DNA from: Bacteroidetes bacterium UBA955
GTDB lineage: Bacteria; Bacteroidota; Bacteroidia; NS11-12g; UBA955
Direction: 5' to 3'
Assembly: GCA_002293105.1 (NCBI GenBank)
Contig: DBCP01000139.1
Coordinates: 230 to 13,821, forward strand
DNA: 13,592 bases
This document shows, piece by piece, positions 1-6,749 of the stretch (its first letter is position 1; every line of letters begins with the position of its first letter). The notes under the pieces were generated by a model that was given only the letters and a program-made list of their open reading frames with translations, was not told where the DNA came from and ran no database searches. Position numbers and translations under genes: made by a program.

Positions 1-223
1 TGCCTATCCAATGGGCGATAGCCCGCATCAAATGGGGGTAGTCTTGCGGTCGGCCCGGTCCCGGGCCGACCGCCCATGCATCACAATCTGCCATTTTTTC
101 TGCCAACTCCGGCCAATCCTCACCCTCGTTGCGCAACACCTCAACCTCCACACCAGCAACCAACATACAATGCACCAAGTTGAAGGTAAAACTGTCCAAA
201 TTATCGATGAACAAAACCCGCAT
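1..223 (-). CDS. Glutamine amidotransferase subunit, PabA/TrpG type (partial, 3' end outside window)
   Basis: Amidotransferase component II of aminodeoxychorismate or anthranilate synthase. It would release ammonia from glutamine for the chorismate-binding partner in folate or tryptophan synthesis. Only the first 74 codons are present. They begin at an ATG, and the N-terminus reads MRVLFIDNLDSFTFNLV, the family's hallmark D-N-x-D-S-F-T-x-N-L signature. About residues 52-59 read VGPGPGRP, matching the oxyanion-hole loop (usually SPGPGxP). The catalytic Cys and His/Glu lie beyond the window edge and cannot be checked. The start is 4 nt after the tsaB stop, so the two genes are very likely co-transcribed. 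A perfect 13-bp inverted repeat lies inside the GPGPG loop codons. PabA and TrpG cannot be told apart from this fragment; other class I amidotransferases are unlikely given the DNLDSFTFNLV start. Confidence 0.85.
   Translation of the reverse strand, partial: MRVLFIDNLDSFTFNLVHCMLVAGVEVEVLRNEGEDWPELAEKMADCDAWAVGPGPGRPQDYPHLMRAIAHWIG
46..73. repeat. Perfect 13-bp GC-rich inverted repeat inside the amidotransferase gene
   Basis: GCGGTCGGCCCGG (46-58) and its exact reverse complement CCGGGCCGACCGC (61-73) are separated by TC. The repeat lies over the codons for AVGPGPGRP of the amidotransferase. The Gly/Pro motif explains part of the symmetry (GGCCCGGGACCGGGCC), but the flanking arms also pair. 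It is far more GC-rich than the surrounding sequence. No T-tract follows, so it is not a typical terminator. Confidence 0.7.
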
Positions 224-227
224 ATCC

Positions 228-902
228 CTACAAACTAAATTTCTTGCTCACCCCAGCCACAAAATCTTTCAAATAAAAAGGCTCGTAATACGCCAAATCC
301 ACAAATTCACCGCGCTGAAAACTCTCCACCGCCATGCCTAACATGTGCGATGCCCTGGGCGATTCATCCCAAAATACCGAATCCTCGGCCAACAATAAGC
401 GCTTCACCTTTTCGTTGGCATTACCCGCAAATACCGTATGAGAACCGTAGCCCACAACGCGCTCTGATGGCAATATCTCTGGCTTAACCCGGCCAACTGC
501 GCCACCCTCTCTCATCACCTGCAACGCATATACCTCGTCGCGCCGCGCATCCATCATCACCCACGCTTCTGAACAAGTGGGATGCTTTTCCAAGGCCACC
601 ATCGCCAAGCTTACAAATCCTGAAACAGAAATCAATGGCACCGATAACCCAAAACACAATCCCTTCGCCAAACTCACCCCAATCCTTAGTCCTGTGTAAC
701 TCCCCGGTCCTTCCTGAAAAGCAACCGCAGCGATCTCCTTGCCTTCGGCCCTCGCAAAATCTACGGCCCGTTGCACCATCATCGGCAACTTTTCCGCATG
801 CGATTGTCGGTCTACTCCCACCTCATCCCACAACAACAACCCCTGCTCATCACAAACAGAAACCGATGGAAATTCAGCAGAAGACTCAATCAAAACAATC
901 AT
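228..902 (-). CDS. tsaB: tRNA threonylcarbamoyladenosine biosynthesis protein TsaB
   Basis: TsaB is a non-catalytic ASKHA-fold partner of TsaD. With TsaE, they transfer the threonylcarbamoyl group to A37 of ANN-decoding tRNAs (t6A) in the cytosol. The 224-residue product has the family's usual length. It carries the N-terminal strand MIVLIESSA, the diagnostic GPGSYTGLRIG at residues 65-75 followed by SLAKGL, and MDARRDEVYA at about 117-126, also typical of TsaB. The ATG at 902 places the first beta strand at residue 2, as expected. The gene diverges from the thiolase gene across 110 nt and is followed after 4 nt by the PabA/TrpG-type gene. The usual N-terminal ETA/DTA triplet is ESS here, a mild variation. 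Identification is firm. Confidence 0.95.
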   Translation of the reverse strand: MIVLIESSAEFPSVSVCDEQGLLLWDEVGVDRQSHAEKLPMMVQRAVDFARAEGKEIAAVAFQEGPGSYTGLRIGVSLAKGLCFGLSVPLISVSGFVSLAMVALEKHPTCSEAWVMMDARRDEVYALQVMREGGAVGRVKPEILPSERVVGYGSHTVFAGNANEKVKRLLLAEDSVFWDESPRASHMLGMAVESFQRGEFVDLAYYEPFYLKDFVAGVSKKFSL

Positions 903-920
903 ACACGAACAATTTCAGCA

Positions 921-928
921 CAAAACTA
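921..928 (-). promoter_or_regulatory. Possible -7 element of the tsaB promoter
   Basis: On the minus strand these bases read TAGTTTTG, which fits the Bacteroidota -7 consensus TAnnTTTG and sits 18 nt upstream of the tsaB ATG. No -33 TTTG is found at the usual spacing: candidates lie 13 and 27 nt away. The call therefore rests on the -7 match and position only. Confidence 0.4.
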
Positions 929-965
929 AACCATTATCGCCCAAACGTCATTAACCAAAGGGCAA

Positions 966-998
966 TTGGCATCGATTATCCGCAAACCCGTATCTTTG
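966..998 (+). promoter_or_regulatory. Bacteroidota-type promoter of the thiolase gene
   Basis: A TTG at 966-968 (-33) and TATCTTTG at 991-998 (-7, consensus TAnnTTTG) are separated by 22 nt. The -7 box ends 14 nt before the ATG at 1013, implying a very short leader and arguing against any longer in-frame start upstream. Confidence 0.75.
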
Positions 999-1012
999 CA
1001 GCGTTCCAGTTT

Positions 1013-2191
1013 ATGACAAAAGAAGTATTCATCGTAGCGGCCGCCAGAACCCCCATGGGGAGTTTCAATGGCGCACTTTCTAGCGTTCCAGCCACCCAGT
1101 TGGGCGCCATCGCCATCAAAGGAGCCCTTGAAAAAGCAGGCATCGACCCAAACCTCGTAAACGAAGTGTTTATGGGTTGTGTGTTGCAAGCGGGGGTGGG
1201 ACAAGCACCTGCCCGACAGGCATCAAAATTTGCCGGTATTGGTGACCATGTGCCCGCCACAACCATCAACAAAGTGTGTGCAAGTGGATTGAAATCGGTT
1301 TCTTTGGCTGCGCAAAGCATCATGTTGGGACTGAACGATATTGTTGTTGCCGGAGGAATGGAGAACATGAGCCTTACCCCACATTACTTGCCCAATTCAC
1401 GCGCTGGATACCGTTATGGTCATGTACAAGCGCTCGATGGCATCGTTCAAGACGGATTAACCGACGCTTACGACAAGAGTCTGATGGGTACTTGTGCTGA
1501 GTTGTGTGCCAAGGAAATGAACTTCACCCGTGAAGAGCAAGACCAATACGCCATCGAAAGTTACACCCGTGCCGCCGCAGCTTGGAAGGCCGGAAAATTT
1601 AACGACGAAATCGTGCCCGTAACCATCCAAACCCGCAAGGGCGAAGTGGTTGTGAGCGAAGACGAAGAATATAAAAATGTTAGCTTCGATAAAATCCCTG
1701 GTTTGCGTCCCGTTTTTCAAAAAGACGGTACTGTCACCGCCGCCAACGCCTCTACCATCAACGATGGTGGCGCTGCCTTGGTATTGGTAAGTGGTGAGAA
1801 ATGCAAAGAATTGGGCTTAACCCCACTGGCGAAAATTACCGGTTTTGCCGATGCAGAACAAAGCCCAGAGTGGTTTACCACCACCCCAGCCAAAGCATTG
1901 CCCATTGCCGCACAACGCGCAGGCATTACCGTGGCTGATTTGGATTTTGTAGAATTAAATGAAGCTTTCTCCGTTGTATCCTTGGCCAACAACAAGTTGT
2001 TGAACCTGGATGCGAGCAAAGTAAATGTGAACGGTGGTGCGGTTGCTTTGGGACACCCATTGGGTGCTTCGGGTGCGCGCATTTTGGTTACATTGTTGCA
2101 CGTACTCAAGCAAAACAACGGCAAATATGGTGGTGCAGCCATCTGCAATGGCGGTGGCGGTGCCAGCGCGGTTGTGGTTGAAAACTGCTAA
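1013..2191 (+). CDS. Acetyl-CoA C-acetyltransferase (thiolase)
   Basis: This enzyme condenses two acetyl-CoA to acetoacetyl-CoA, or thiolyses 3-ketoacyl-CoA, in short-chain acyl-CoA metabolism. The product is 392 residues and opens with TKEVFIVAAARTPMGSF. The acylated nucleophile is C89 (NKVCASGL), the oxyanion Asn is in NEAF (316-319), and the acid/base residues are H348 (GHPLGASGARI) and C378 (CNGGGGAS). These numbers coincide with those known for the Zoogloea biosynthetic thiolase, strong evidence for the acetoacetyl-CoA-type subfamily. The reading frame stays open well upstream, but the promoter at 966-998 and the family N-terminus fix the start at 1013. Usual names are atoB, thlA or phaA; the context shows no polyhydroxybutyrate or HMG-CoA genes, so I assign no symbol. 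An unrecognised secreted-protein gene follows 21 nt downstream. Confidence 0.93.
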   Translation: MTKEVFIVAAARTPMGSFNGALSSVPATQLGAIAIKGALEKAGIDPNLVNEVFMGCVLQAGVGQAPARQASKFAGIGDHVPATTINKVCASGLKSVSLAAQSIMLGLNDIVVAGGMENMSLTPHYLPNSRAGYRYGHVQALDGIVQDGLTDAYDKSLMGTCAELCAKEMNFTREEQDQYAIESYTRAAAAWKAGKFNDEIVPVTIQTRKGEVVVSEDEEYKNVSFDKIPGLRPVFQKDGTVTAANASTINDGGAALVLVSGEKCKELGLTPLAKITGFADAEQSPEWFTTTPAKALPIAAQRAGITVADLDFVELNEAFSVVSLANNKLLNLDASKVNVNGGAVALGHPLGASGARILVTLLHVLKQNNGKYGGAAICNGGGGASAVVVENC

Positions 2192-2212
2192 ACCAACACA
2201 CATTCATACTTC

Positions 2213-3151
2213 ATGCGGTACAGACTGCTTTACATACGCCGCGTATTTACGCTGATGATCGCCTTGGGCACTTGCGCATTTGCGCAGGCCCAAGGCGATG
2301 ACAGCCCTGCTGAACAACCTGCATCGCTGGCTGAACAGGAAGACAGTCTGCTCAAAGTGGCCCCCTTGGTCATCAGCGCTCCGTCAGACTCAGCCAAATT
2401 TGCCGTGGCTACACAGTTGCAACAAACCTTAATGGATGTGCTGTCGAAACCCGCATCCTTTGACTACGAATTCTCCAACCTGAGAATGAGCACCGTGGCC
2501 ATCGCATCGCACCCAAAATCCGATGTGCGATTGTTCACCTACAACATCATCCTCAAGAATGGGATATTTCACCACTACGGCGTAATTCAACACAAAACCA
2601 AAGCAGGAATCGCCCTCTACACACTCCACGATACGGCGCAAAACCTGCCCAAAGACGCCAAAGAATCCACCCTCGAAAACAGCCAGTGGATCGGTGGATT
2701 GTACTACCAAATCATCCCCCACAAAATCAAGAAAAAACAGTATTATGTGGTGATGCTGTTTGATGGACACAACCTCAACTCAAACCGCTCCATCATTGAT
2801 GTACTGAGTTTTGAACCAAACGAGGAAGCGGCCGACCCAAAAGCACTGAAGCCCATTTGGGGCGCACCCTTGTTCCGCGACGGATTGGAAGATCCCTCTG
2901 AAGACCATCGTGTGATTTTCGAATACCACAAATCTTCCCGTATCCTCATGCGCTATGAGGAGGAACAAAAAACCATCGTATTCGACGAAATCGGACCAGC
3001 CTTCCCATCGGCCGATGGCAATGTGTATTATTACATCCCCACCGGCGATTATTCAGGCTACAAACCCTCCAAGCGCGGCATCTTTACCCGTGAACCATTG
3101 GACGCCACAGATTTTGGACAAGGCATCCCCAACCCAACCATTTTTCGTTAA
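2213..3151 (+). CDS. Secreted protein of unknown function
   Basis: I do not recognise this family. The 312-residue product starts with a basic segment (MRYRLLYIRR) and a hydrophobic stretch ending AFAQAQ, a likely Sec signal peptide cut near residue 24-26. After an acidic linker, the mature part is rich in aromatic and beta-forming residues (for example YYQIIPHKIKKKQYYVVMLF at about 163-182) and ends in a Pro/Gly/Tyr-rich tail. It has no lipobox, transmembrane helix or T9SS sorting domain, so a periplasmic location is most likely. The ATG lies 21 nt after the thiolase stop with no terminator between, suggesting co-transcription. A second in-frame ATG at 2255 would shorten the basic N-region and is less likely. 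Nothing in the sequence links it biochemically to the thiolase. Confidence 0.75.
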   Translation: MRYRLLYIRRVFTLMIALGTCAFAQAQGDDSPAEQPASLAEQEDSLLKVAPLVISAPSDSAKFAVATQLQQTLMDVLSKPASFDYEFSNLRMSTVAIASHPKSDVRLFTYNIILKNGIFHHYGVIQHKTKAGIALYTLHDTAQNLPKDAKESTLENSQWIGGLYYQIIPHKIKKKQYYVVMLFDGHNLNSNRSIIDVLSFEPNEEAADPKALKPIWGAPLFRDGLEDPSEDHRVIFEYHKSSRILMRYEEEQKTIVFDEIGPAFPSADGNVYYYIPTGDYSGYKPSKRGIFTREPLDATDFGQGIPNPTIFR

Positions 3152-3235
3152 ACTGCCCCCTTTTTCAAGCCTCTTGAACCCAGCGAATCACAGCGCTGGC
3201 CGATCCGGCAGTTGCTGGTTTATCCATGCAGCAAC
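3151..3235. repeat. Nested and overlapping inverted repeats between convergent genes
   Basis: Three perfect stems occupy the space between the secreted-protein gene (ends 3151) and menF (ends 3252). AACTGCC (3151-3157) pairs with GGCAGTT (3207-3213). Inside it, CCAGCG (3180-3185) pairs with CGCTGG (3194-3199). GTTGCTG (3211-3217) pairs with CAGCAAC (3229-3235) and shares three bases with the first stem. No clear U-tract follows any stem. This may act as a convergent transcription end, but it is not a canonical intrinsic terminator. Confidence 0.45.
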
Positions 3236-3251
3236 CACACCCAATACCAAA

Positions 3252-4340
3252 CTATAAATATTGACCCACCAAAGCCATCTTGGCCGCGGTTTCTTTCCAT
3301 TCGATATTGGGGTCCGAACCCGCATTCACACCACAGCCCGCATACAATGTGTAACCACTTTGAAACAATTGCGCGCAGCGCAATGTCACAAACAAATTGG
3401 CGTTCTGTGACCCCATCACCCCCACAAAACCCGAATACAATGCCCTACTTAAACTCTCATTGTTGCGCAACCAATTCAACGCCTCGGCCTGAGGATACCC
3501 ACCCACGGCTGGCGTTGGATGCAACTGGGCGATGAGCAACATCAGAGGATTACGAACCACGTCAAATACATCATTCGGTTGAATAGAGGCGCTCGGCAAT
3601 GGGAGTTTAAAGCGCCATTCCGACATCAAATGTTTGATATTGCCCATTTGTAATTCGCCCACATTCGATTCCACGGCGTCATGGATTTCTTGGGCCGCGA
3701 GTACCTCCCGAATAAAGGTACTGGTCACTGATTGCTCTAGGGCCTCCTTTGACGTCCACCCGTCTTGATCTTGCGTGAGGGTCCCAGCCAGCGACATGAC
3801 TGTGGCTTCTCCATTTTCGGCGCGCAACAAGGTTTCCGGCGATGCCCCCATCCAACATCCCCACTGGGGGTGTATGAGAACAAACACAAACGCCGCTGGG
3901 TAGGCCTCATGCAATTGTATAAACGAATGCCAAATCCGGTTTAAATCCATGGGTTGGCTCACCGACATCGATCGAGCTGCTACCGCCTTCTGAATTTGAT
4001 GCGATGCGATTGCCTGTTGTATGCCCAAAACTTCCGAAACAAATTCAGACGCTGGTGTAGACATCGGAGGTGGCTCAGCAGAAAGCTGTGTACCGTATTG
4101 CAACCAAATCTGATTACTGTCTTCCCATCCCTCACCGCATTGCGCGGCCTGTAGGATTTCCAAATCAAAGGATCGATCGAAGGGCTGTAGACAAAATGTA
4201 TCCGCTGAAAATGCAGCATTTGTGGGGGATGAACACCAATTCCCAACAGAAAATTCGGGCAAAGTGGCTTGGGGCTTACGATAAATCGCCATCCCCTGTT
4301 GTATATTTGCACCTTTGTTTGGCCGTTCCATCACCGTCAT
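3252..4340 (-). CDS. menF: Isochorismate synthase (MenF-like)
   Basis: Converts chorismate to isochorismate, the entry step of menaquinone synthesis (or of a catecholate siderophore). The product is 362 residues, compact for the chorismate-binding family. Visible motifs in order are KAVAAR (catalytic-base Lys region), GASPETLL, SLAGT, KEALEQSVT (Mg-binding Glu helix), QLHPTPAVGG, YSGFVGVMG, LRCAQL and YAGCGVNAGSDPNIEWKET. The HPTPAVGG and GSDPxxEWxET blocks favour isochorismate synthase over anthranilate or aminodeoxychorismate synthases. The frame extends to a TTG at 4352, but the first ATG is at 4340; further ATGs are at 4331 and 4292. I chose 4340 because homologues carry about 15-20 residues before the YRKP strand. 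No other men genes lie nearby. It converges with the secreted-protein gene and is nearly head-to-head with the phosphatase gene. Confidence 0.88.
   Translation of the reverse strand: MTVMERPNKGANIQQGMAIYRKPQATLPEFSVGNWCSSPTNAAFSADTFCLQPFDRSFDLEILQAAQCGEGWEDSNQIWLQYGTQLSAEPPPMSTPASEFVSEVLGIQQAIASHQIQKAVAARSMSVSQPMDLNRIWHSFIQLHEAYPAAFVFVLIHPQWGCWMGASPETLLRAENGEATVMSLAGTLTQDQDGWTSKEALEQSVTSTFIREVLAAQEIHDAVESNVGELQMGNIKHLMSEWRFKLPLPSASIQPNDVFDVVRNPLMLLIAQLHPTPAVGGYPQAEALNWLRNNESLSRALYSGFVGVMGSQNANLFVTLRCAQLFQSGYTLYAGCGVNAGSDPNIEWKETAAKMALVGQYL
4302..4309 (+). promoter_or_regulatory. Possible -7 element for the histidine phosphatase/ferredoxin pair
   Basis: TATATTTG matches TAnnTTTG and lies 37 nt upstream of the ATG at 4347. 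It sits inside the menF coding region on the opposite strand. No -33 TTTG at the usual spacing is seen, so support is limited to the -7 match. Confidence 0.4.
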
Positions 4341-4346
4341 TAATCT

Positions 4347-4991
4347 ATGCAAAGTTCACCCTCCCCCGCCATAAAAACAATGTACATCATTCGGCATGGG
4401 GAAACCCAGTATAACCGCATGGGAATTGTGCAAGGTTCAGGGGTGGATACAGACATCAACGAATTGGGACAGCAGCAGGCCGACGCTTTTTTCCAAGCCT
4501 ACAAACACATTCCCTTTCAACGCATTTACGTCAGTTCGCTGAAGCGCACCCATCAGACAGTAGCACCTTTTGCGCCATTGAACATTCCAACGCACGTGAT
4601 CCCGGAACTCAATGAGATCAATTGGGGTATCCTAGAAGGACAGCAACCGAGTGAACATTCGCGCAAAGAATTCTATGCGATGTTACAGCGTTGGAGAAAC
4701 GGCGAACTCAATCAAGCCATCAACGGCGGAGAAACACCCTTGGCCATGCAAAAGCGCCAAAAATTGGGATTGAAGAAAATCGAAACGGGAAGCGAAAACC
4801 CCGTATTGATTTGTATGCACGGCAGGGCATTGCGCGGATTTTTATGCTTGCTCACCAATACGCCCCTTCAACGCATGGATGATTTCGAACACGACAATGT
4901 TTGTTTGTACGTGGTAGAAAAACACGACCATGAAACCCATTACCGCATTAAATTAAAAAATAGCCTCGAACACCTGACCCATTTGCGTTAA
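4347..4991 (+). CDS. Histidine phosphatase family protein (phosphoglycerate mutase-like)
   Basis: A member of the branch 1 histidine phosphatase superfamily; the substrate cannot be read from sequence. The 214-residue product has the phospho-accepting His in IIRHGETQYN (H17), the pocket Arg in SSLKRTHQT (about R67), the acid region ELNEINWGILEG (about 87-98) and the second catalytic His in CMHGRALRG (H158). GpmB- or CobC-like annotations are common for such proteins, but no cobalamin or glycolytic genes are nearby. ATGs exist at 4347 and 4380. I prefer 4347 because homologues usually have a few residues (such as KTMYIIRHG) before the first strand. The gene starts only 6 nt from the chosen menF start on the other strand and is followed by a ferredoxin gene 2 nt after its stop, implying an operon with translational coupling. 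Confidence 0.85.
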   Translation: MQSSPSPAIKTMYIIRHGETQYNRMGIVQGSGVDTDINELGQQQADAFFQAYKHIPFQRIYVSSLKRTHQTVAPFAPLNIPTHVIPELNEINWGILEGQQPSEHSRKEFYAMLQRWRNGELNQAINGGETPLAMQKRQKLGLKKIETGSENPVLICMHGRALRGFLCLLTNTPLQRMDDFEHDNVCLYVVEKHDHETHYRIKLKNSLEHLTHLR

Positions 4992-4993
4992 CC

Positions 4994-5326
4994 ATGGACG
5001 ATTCACTCATATCCATTCGTATTGTTGACCGAAACGGCGTAGAAAATACCTACCAAGCACCCACAGATACGGGATTGAACTTGATGGATTTTTGCAGGGC
5101 CGTAGAATTGCCCGTAAAAGGCGAATGTGGTGGCATGGCGATGTGCGCTACGTGCCAGGTATACGTCCTCAGCAATCATAAACTGCCAGAGCCCACAGAT
5201 GATGAATTGGGGATGTTAGACCAAGCCTTTTTTGTGAAAAACAACAGTCGTTTGGGATGCCAATTGCACCTATCGTCAGACATGGAAGGACTGAAGGTTC
5301 AGCTCGCTCCAGAAAATGATGGATAA
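4994..5326 (+). CDS. 2Fe-2S ferredoxin, adrenodoxin type
   Basis: A small cytosolic electron carrier of 110 residues. Four Cys ligands are visible: C45, C51 and C54 in GECGGMAMCATC, and C89 in RLGCQL. The C-x5-C-x2-C-x34-C spacing is that of the adrenodoxin/Isc-type beta-grasp ferredoxins. The N-terminus ISIRIVDRNGVENTYQAP forms the expected first hairpin, and TGLNLMDF precedes the cluster loop. The ATG is 2 nt after the phosphatase stop (TAA-CC-ATG), so translation is probably coupled. The redox partner is not evident; no hsc/isc genes or P450 lie in the window, so a general or oxygenase-linked role is possible. No intrinsic terminator precedes the rpsT promoter that follows. Confidence 0.93.
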   Translation: MDDSLISIRIVDRNGVENTYQAPTDTGLNLMDFCRAVELPVKGECGGMAMCATCQVYVLSNHKLPEPTDDELGMLDQAFFVKNNSRLGCQLHLSSDMEGLKVQLAPENDG

Positions 5327-5342
5327 ATTTTGAAATGTCTTG

Positions 5343-5370
5343 TTGAATTCATTGCATTTGGTTATCTTTG
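5343..5370 (+). promoter_or_regulatory. Bacteroidota-type promoter of rpsT
   Basis: TTG at 5343-5345 and TATCTTTG at 5363-5370 (consensus TAnnTTTG) are separated by 17 nt. The -7 box ends 18 nt before the rpsT ATG at 5389. This is one of the cleanest promoters in the window. Confidence 0.8.
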
Positions 5371-5388
5371 CAGTCCTTTTTAATAGAA

Positions 5389-5643
5389 ATGGCAAATCAT
5401 AAGTCCGCAATCAAAAGAATCAGAGCCAACGCTGCCAAGCGTGATCTCAACCGCTACCAGCACAAGACTGCTCGTAATATCGTGAAGACCATTCGCAAGG
5501 CAACCTCTAAAGACGAGGCATTGAAGTTGTTGACAAACGCTTTCTCTGCTTTGGACAAATTGGCTAAGCGCAACGTAATCCACAAGAACAAAGCTGGCAA
5601 CTTGAAGTCAAGTTTGCAGAAGCATGTGAACTCTTTGGCGTAA
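5389..5643 (+). CDS. rpsT: 30S ribosomal protein S20
   Basis: S20 binds 16S rRNA early in assembly of the small subunit. The 84-residue product is Lys/Arg/Ala-rich and wholly helical in character. It begins MANHKSAIKRIRANAAKRDLN, and the C-terminal half has KAGNLKSSLQKHVNS; both are signatures of the family. The frame stays open a few codons upstream, but the ATG at 5389 gives the canonical MANHKSA start and sits just behind the promoter at 5343-5370. Single-gene transcription unit: own promoter and a strong terminator 30 nt after the stop. Confidence 0.97.
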   Translation: MANHKSAIKRIRANAAKRDLNRYQHKTARNIVKTIRKATSKDEALKLLTNAFSALDKLAKRNVIHKNKAGNLKSSLQKHVNSLA

Positions 5644-5665
5644 GTCGAACAGTTACTAGATATTC

Positions 5666-5696
5666 AAAAAGACGGCCTTGGCCGTCTTTTTTGTTT
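5666..5696. terminator. Bidirectional intrinsic terminator between rpsT and the alpha-CTD-like gene
   Basis: GACGGC (5671-5676), tetraloop CTTG and GCCGTC (5681-5686) form a perfect hairpin. It is preceded by AAAAA and followed by a T-rich tract. The A-run provides a U-tract in the opposite direction, so it can stop both rpsT and the converging minus-strand operon. Confidence 0.9.
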
Positions 5697-5719
5697 TATC
5701 CGAGCTCCAAAAGAAACAA

Positions 5720-5980
5720 TTACTTGTCCCAAGTAATTCCAAGGGCCAATAATCCCGCCTCAATCCGTTGAATACCTGTATCACCCATACCGTGGGCTCC
5801 TGCCAGTTCTTTCCGTGTATAAGACAACAAATCCTCCACGGTGTTGATATTGAGCGATACTAAAGCACGAAGGGCTGGCGAAGCCAGCCCCCATGATAAA
5901 ATACGTGTATCCAATTGTTGGCAACGGTGTGCCATCTCTTGCTGTAAATGCTGGTTTAATTGCAAGTTACAACGACTCAT
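5720..5980 (-). CDS. Small helix-hairpin-helix protein resembling the RNA polymerase alpha C-terminal domain
   Basis: The 86-residue product is almost entirely one alpha-CTD/HhH-like module. Residues about 28-83 read as L-x-W-G-L-x-S-P-A-x-R-A-L, then INTVEDLLSYTRKEL, then GAHGMGDTGIQRIEAGLLALG. This is the pattern of the alpha-CTD Pfam fold (a short turn, then 'GI-TVEDL' and 'G-G---I--IE--L-ALG'). It lacks the RpoA N-terminal domains, so it is not RNA polymerase alpha itself. Likely a nucleic-acid- or protein-binding factor; no catalytic residues are visible. It begins 12 nt after the pyrH stop on the same strand, so it is likely co-transcribed with pyrH, and is bounded downstream by the bidirectional terminator. 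The function is unknown. Confidence 0.75.
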   Translation of the reverse strand: MSRCNLQLNQHLQQEMAHRCQQLDTRILSWGLASPALRALVSLNINTVEDLLSYTRKELAGAHGMGDTGIQRIEAGLLALGITWDK

Positions 5981-5992
5981 GTTATTCCTACC

Positions 5993-6703
5993 TTAATCGA
6001 TTACCAGGGTTCCCACTTTATCGCCCTGTACCAACCGCATCAAATTGCCCTCGCCGTTCATATCAAATACAACGATGGGTTTGTTGTTCTCCTGACACAG
6101 TGTAATGGCCGTTAAATCCATTACTTCCAATCCAAGGTCATAGACCTTTTTGAAAGAAATTTCATCGTATTTAACTGCTCCTGGGTTCTTCTCCGGATCG
6201 CTGTCGTAGATACCATCCACGCGAGTTCCCTTGATCACTACATCGGCTTCAATTTCTACTGCACGCAAAGATGCTGCCGTATCTGTGGTAAAATAGGGAT
6301 TGCCTGTACCGGCACCAAAGATGACAACCCTACCTTTTTCTAGGTGGCGGATGGCACGGCGACGGATGAATGGTTCTGAAATTTGTTCCATCTTGATGGC
6401 AGAAAGCAAACGGGTGGACATACCCACTTTCTCAAAGGCACCTTGCAGCGCCATCGCATTGATCATGGTTGCCAACATGCCCATGTAATCACCAGTTGCG
6501 CGATCCACAACACCCCCTTGGGCGCCTTGAACACCGCGGAAGATATTTCCACCACCAATGACAACAGCTACTTCTACGCCGGCGTCTACCACTTTCTTTA
6601 CTTCCTTAGCATAAGCCTCGAGCACTTTGGCATCGATACCGTATGATTGAGTACCCAACAGAGCCTCACCACTTAATTTCAGTAGTATTCTTTTAAACCT
6701 CAT
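5993..6703 (-). CDS. pyrH: UMP kinase (uridylate kinase)
   Basis: Phosphorylates UMP to UDP in pyrimidine nucleotide synthesis, acting as a cytosolic hexamer of the amino acid kinase fold. The 236-residue product starts [15 protein letters not shown]. It contains [11 protein letters not shown] (phosphate-binding glycine loop), [15 protein letters not shown] (UMP-binding helix), [13 protein letters not shown] and EVMDLTAI, all typical of bacterial PyrH. An in-frame ATG seven codons upstream (6724) would lie in the T-tract region after the tsf terminator; the ATG at 6703 gives the family N-terminus. It follows tsf on the same strand but is separated from it by an intrinsic terminator. The alpha-CTD-like gene follows 12 nt downstream, where frr is often found in other bacteria. 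Confidence 0.96.
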   Translation of the reverse strand: MRFKRILLKLSGEALLGTQSYGIDAKVLEAYAKEVKKVVDAGVEVAVVIGGGNIFRGVQGAQGGVVDRATGDYMGMLATMINAMALQGAFEKVGMSTRLLSAIKMEQISEPFIRRRAIRHLEKGRVVIFGAGTGNPYFTTDTAASLRAVEIEADVVIKGTRVDGIYDSDPEKNPGAVKYDEISFKKVYDLGLEVMDLTAITLCQENNKPIVVFDMNGEGNLMRLVQGDKVGTLVID

Positions 6704-6721
6704 TTGATGTTGTAATATTAG

Positions 6722-6749
6722 CAAAAAAAATCCCTCTTTCGAGGGATTT
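6722..6749 (-). terminator. Intrinsic terminator between tsf and pyrH
   Basis: On the minus strand, AAATCCCTC, loop GAAA and GAGGGATTT form a 9-bp stem with a GNRA loop, followed by a run of eight T and then G. It lies 12 nt after the tsf stop and ends about 18 nt before the pyrH start. It should end or attenuate the rplM-rpsI-rpsB-tsf transcript. Confidence 0.88.

Noticed and set aside
635..1012. In-frame extension of the thiolase gene upstream, giving a 518-residue product
   Set aside because: The extension lies opposite tsaB, is Pro/Thr-rich with no similarity to thiolases, and is crossed by the promoter at 966-998. The 392-residue form matches family numbering exactly.
4341..4352. TTG-initiated longer form of menF
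   Set aside because: It would overlap the phosphatase start and use TTG although an ATG follows four codons later, adding nothing conserved.
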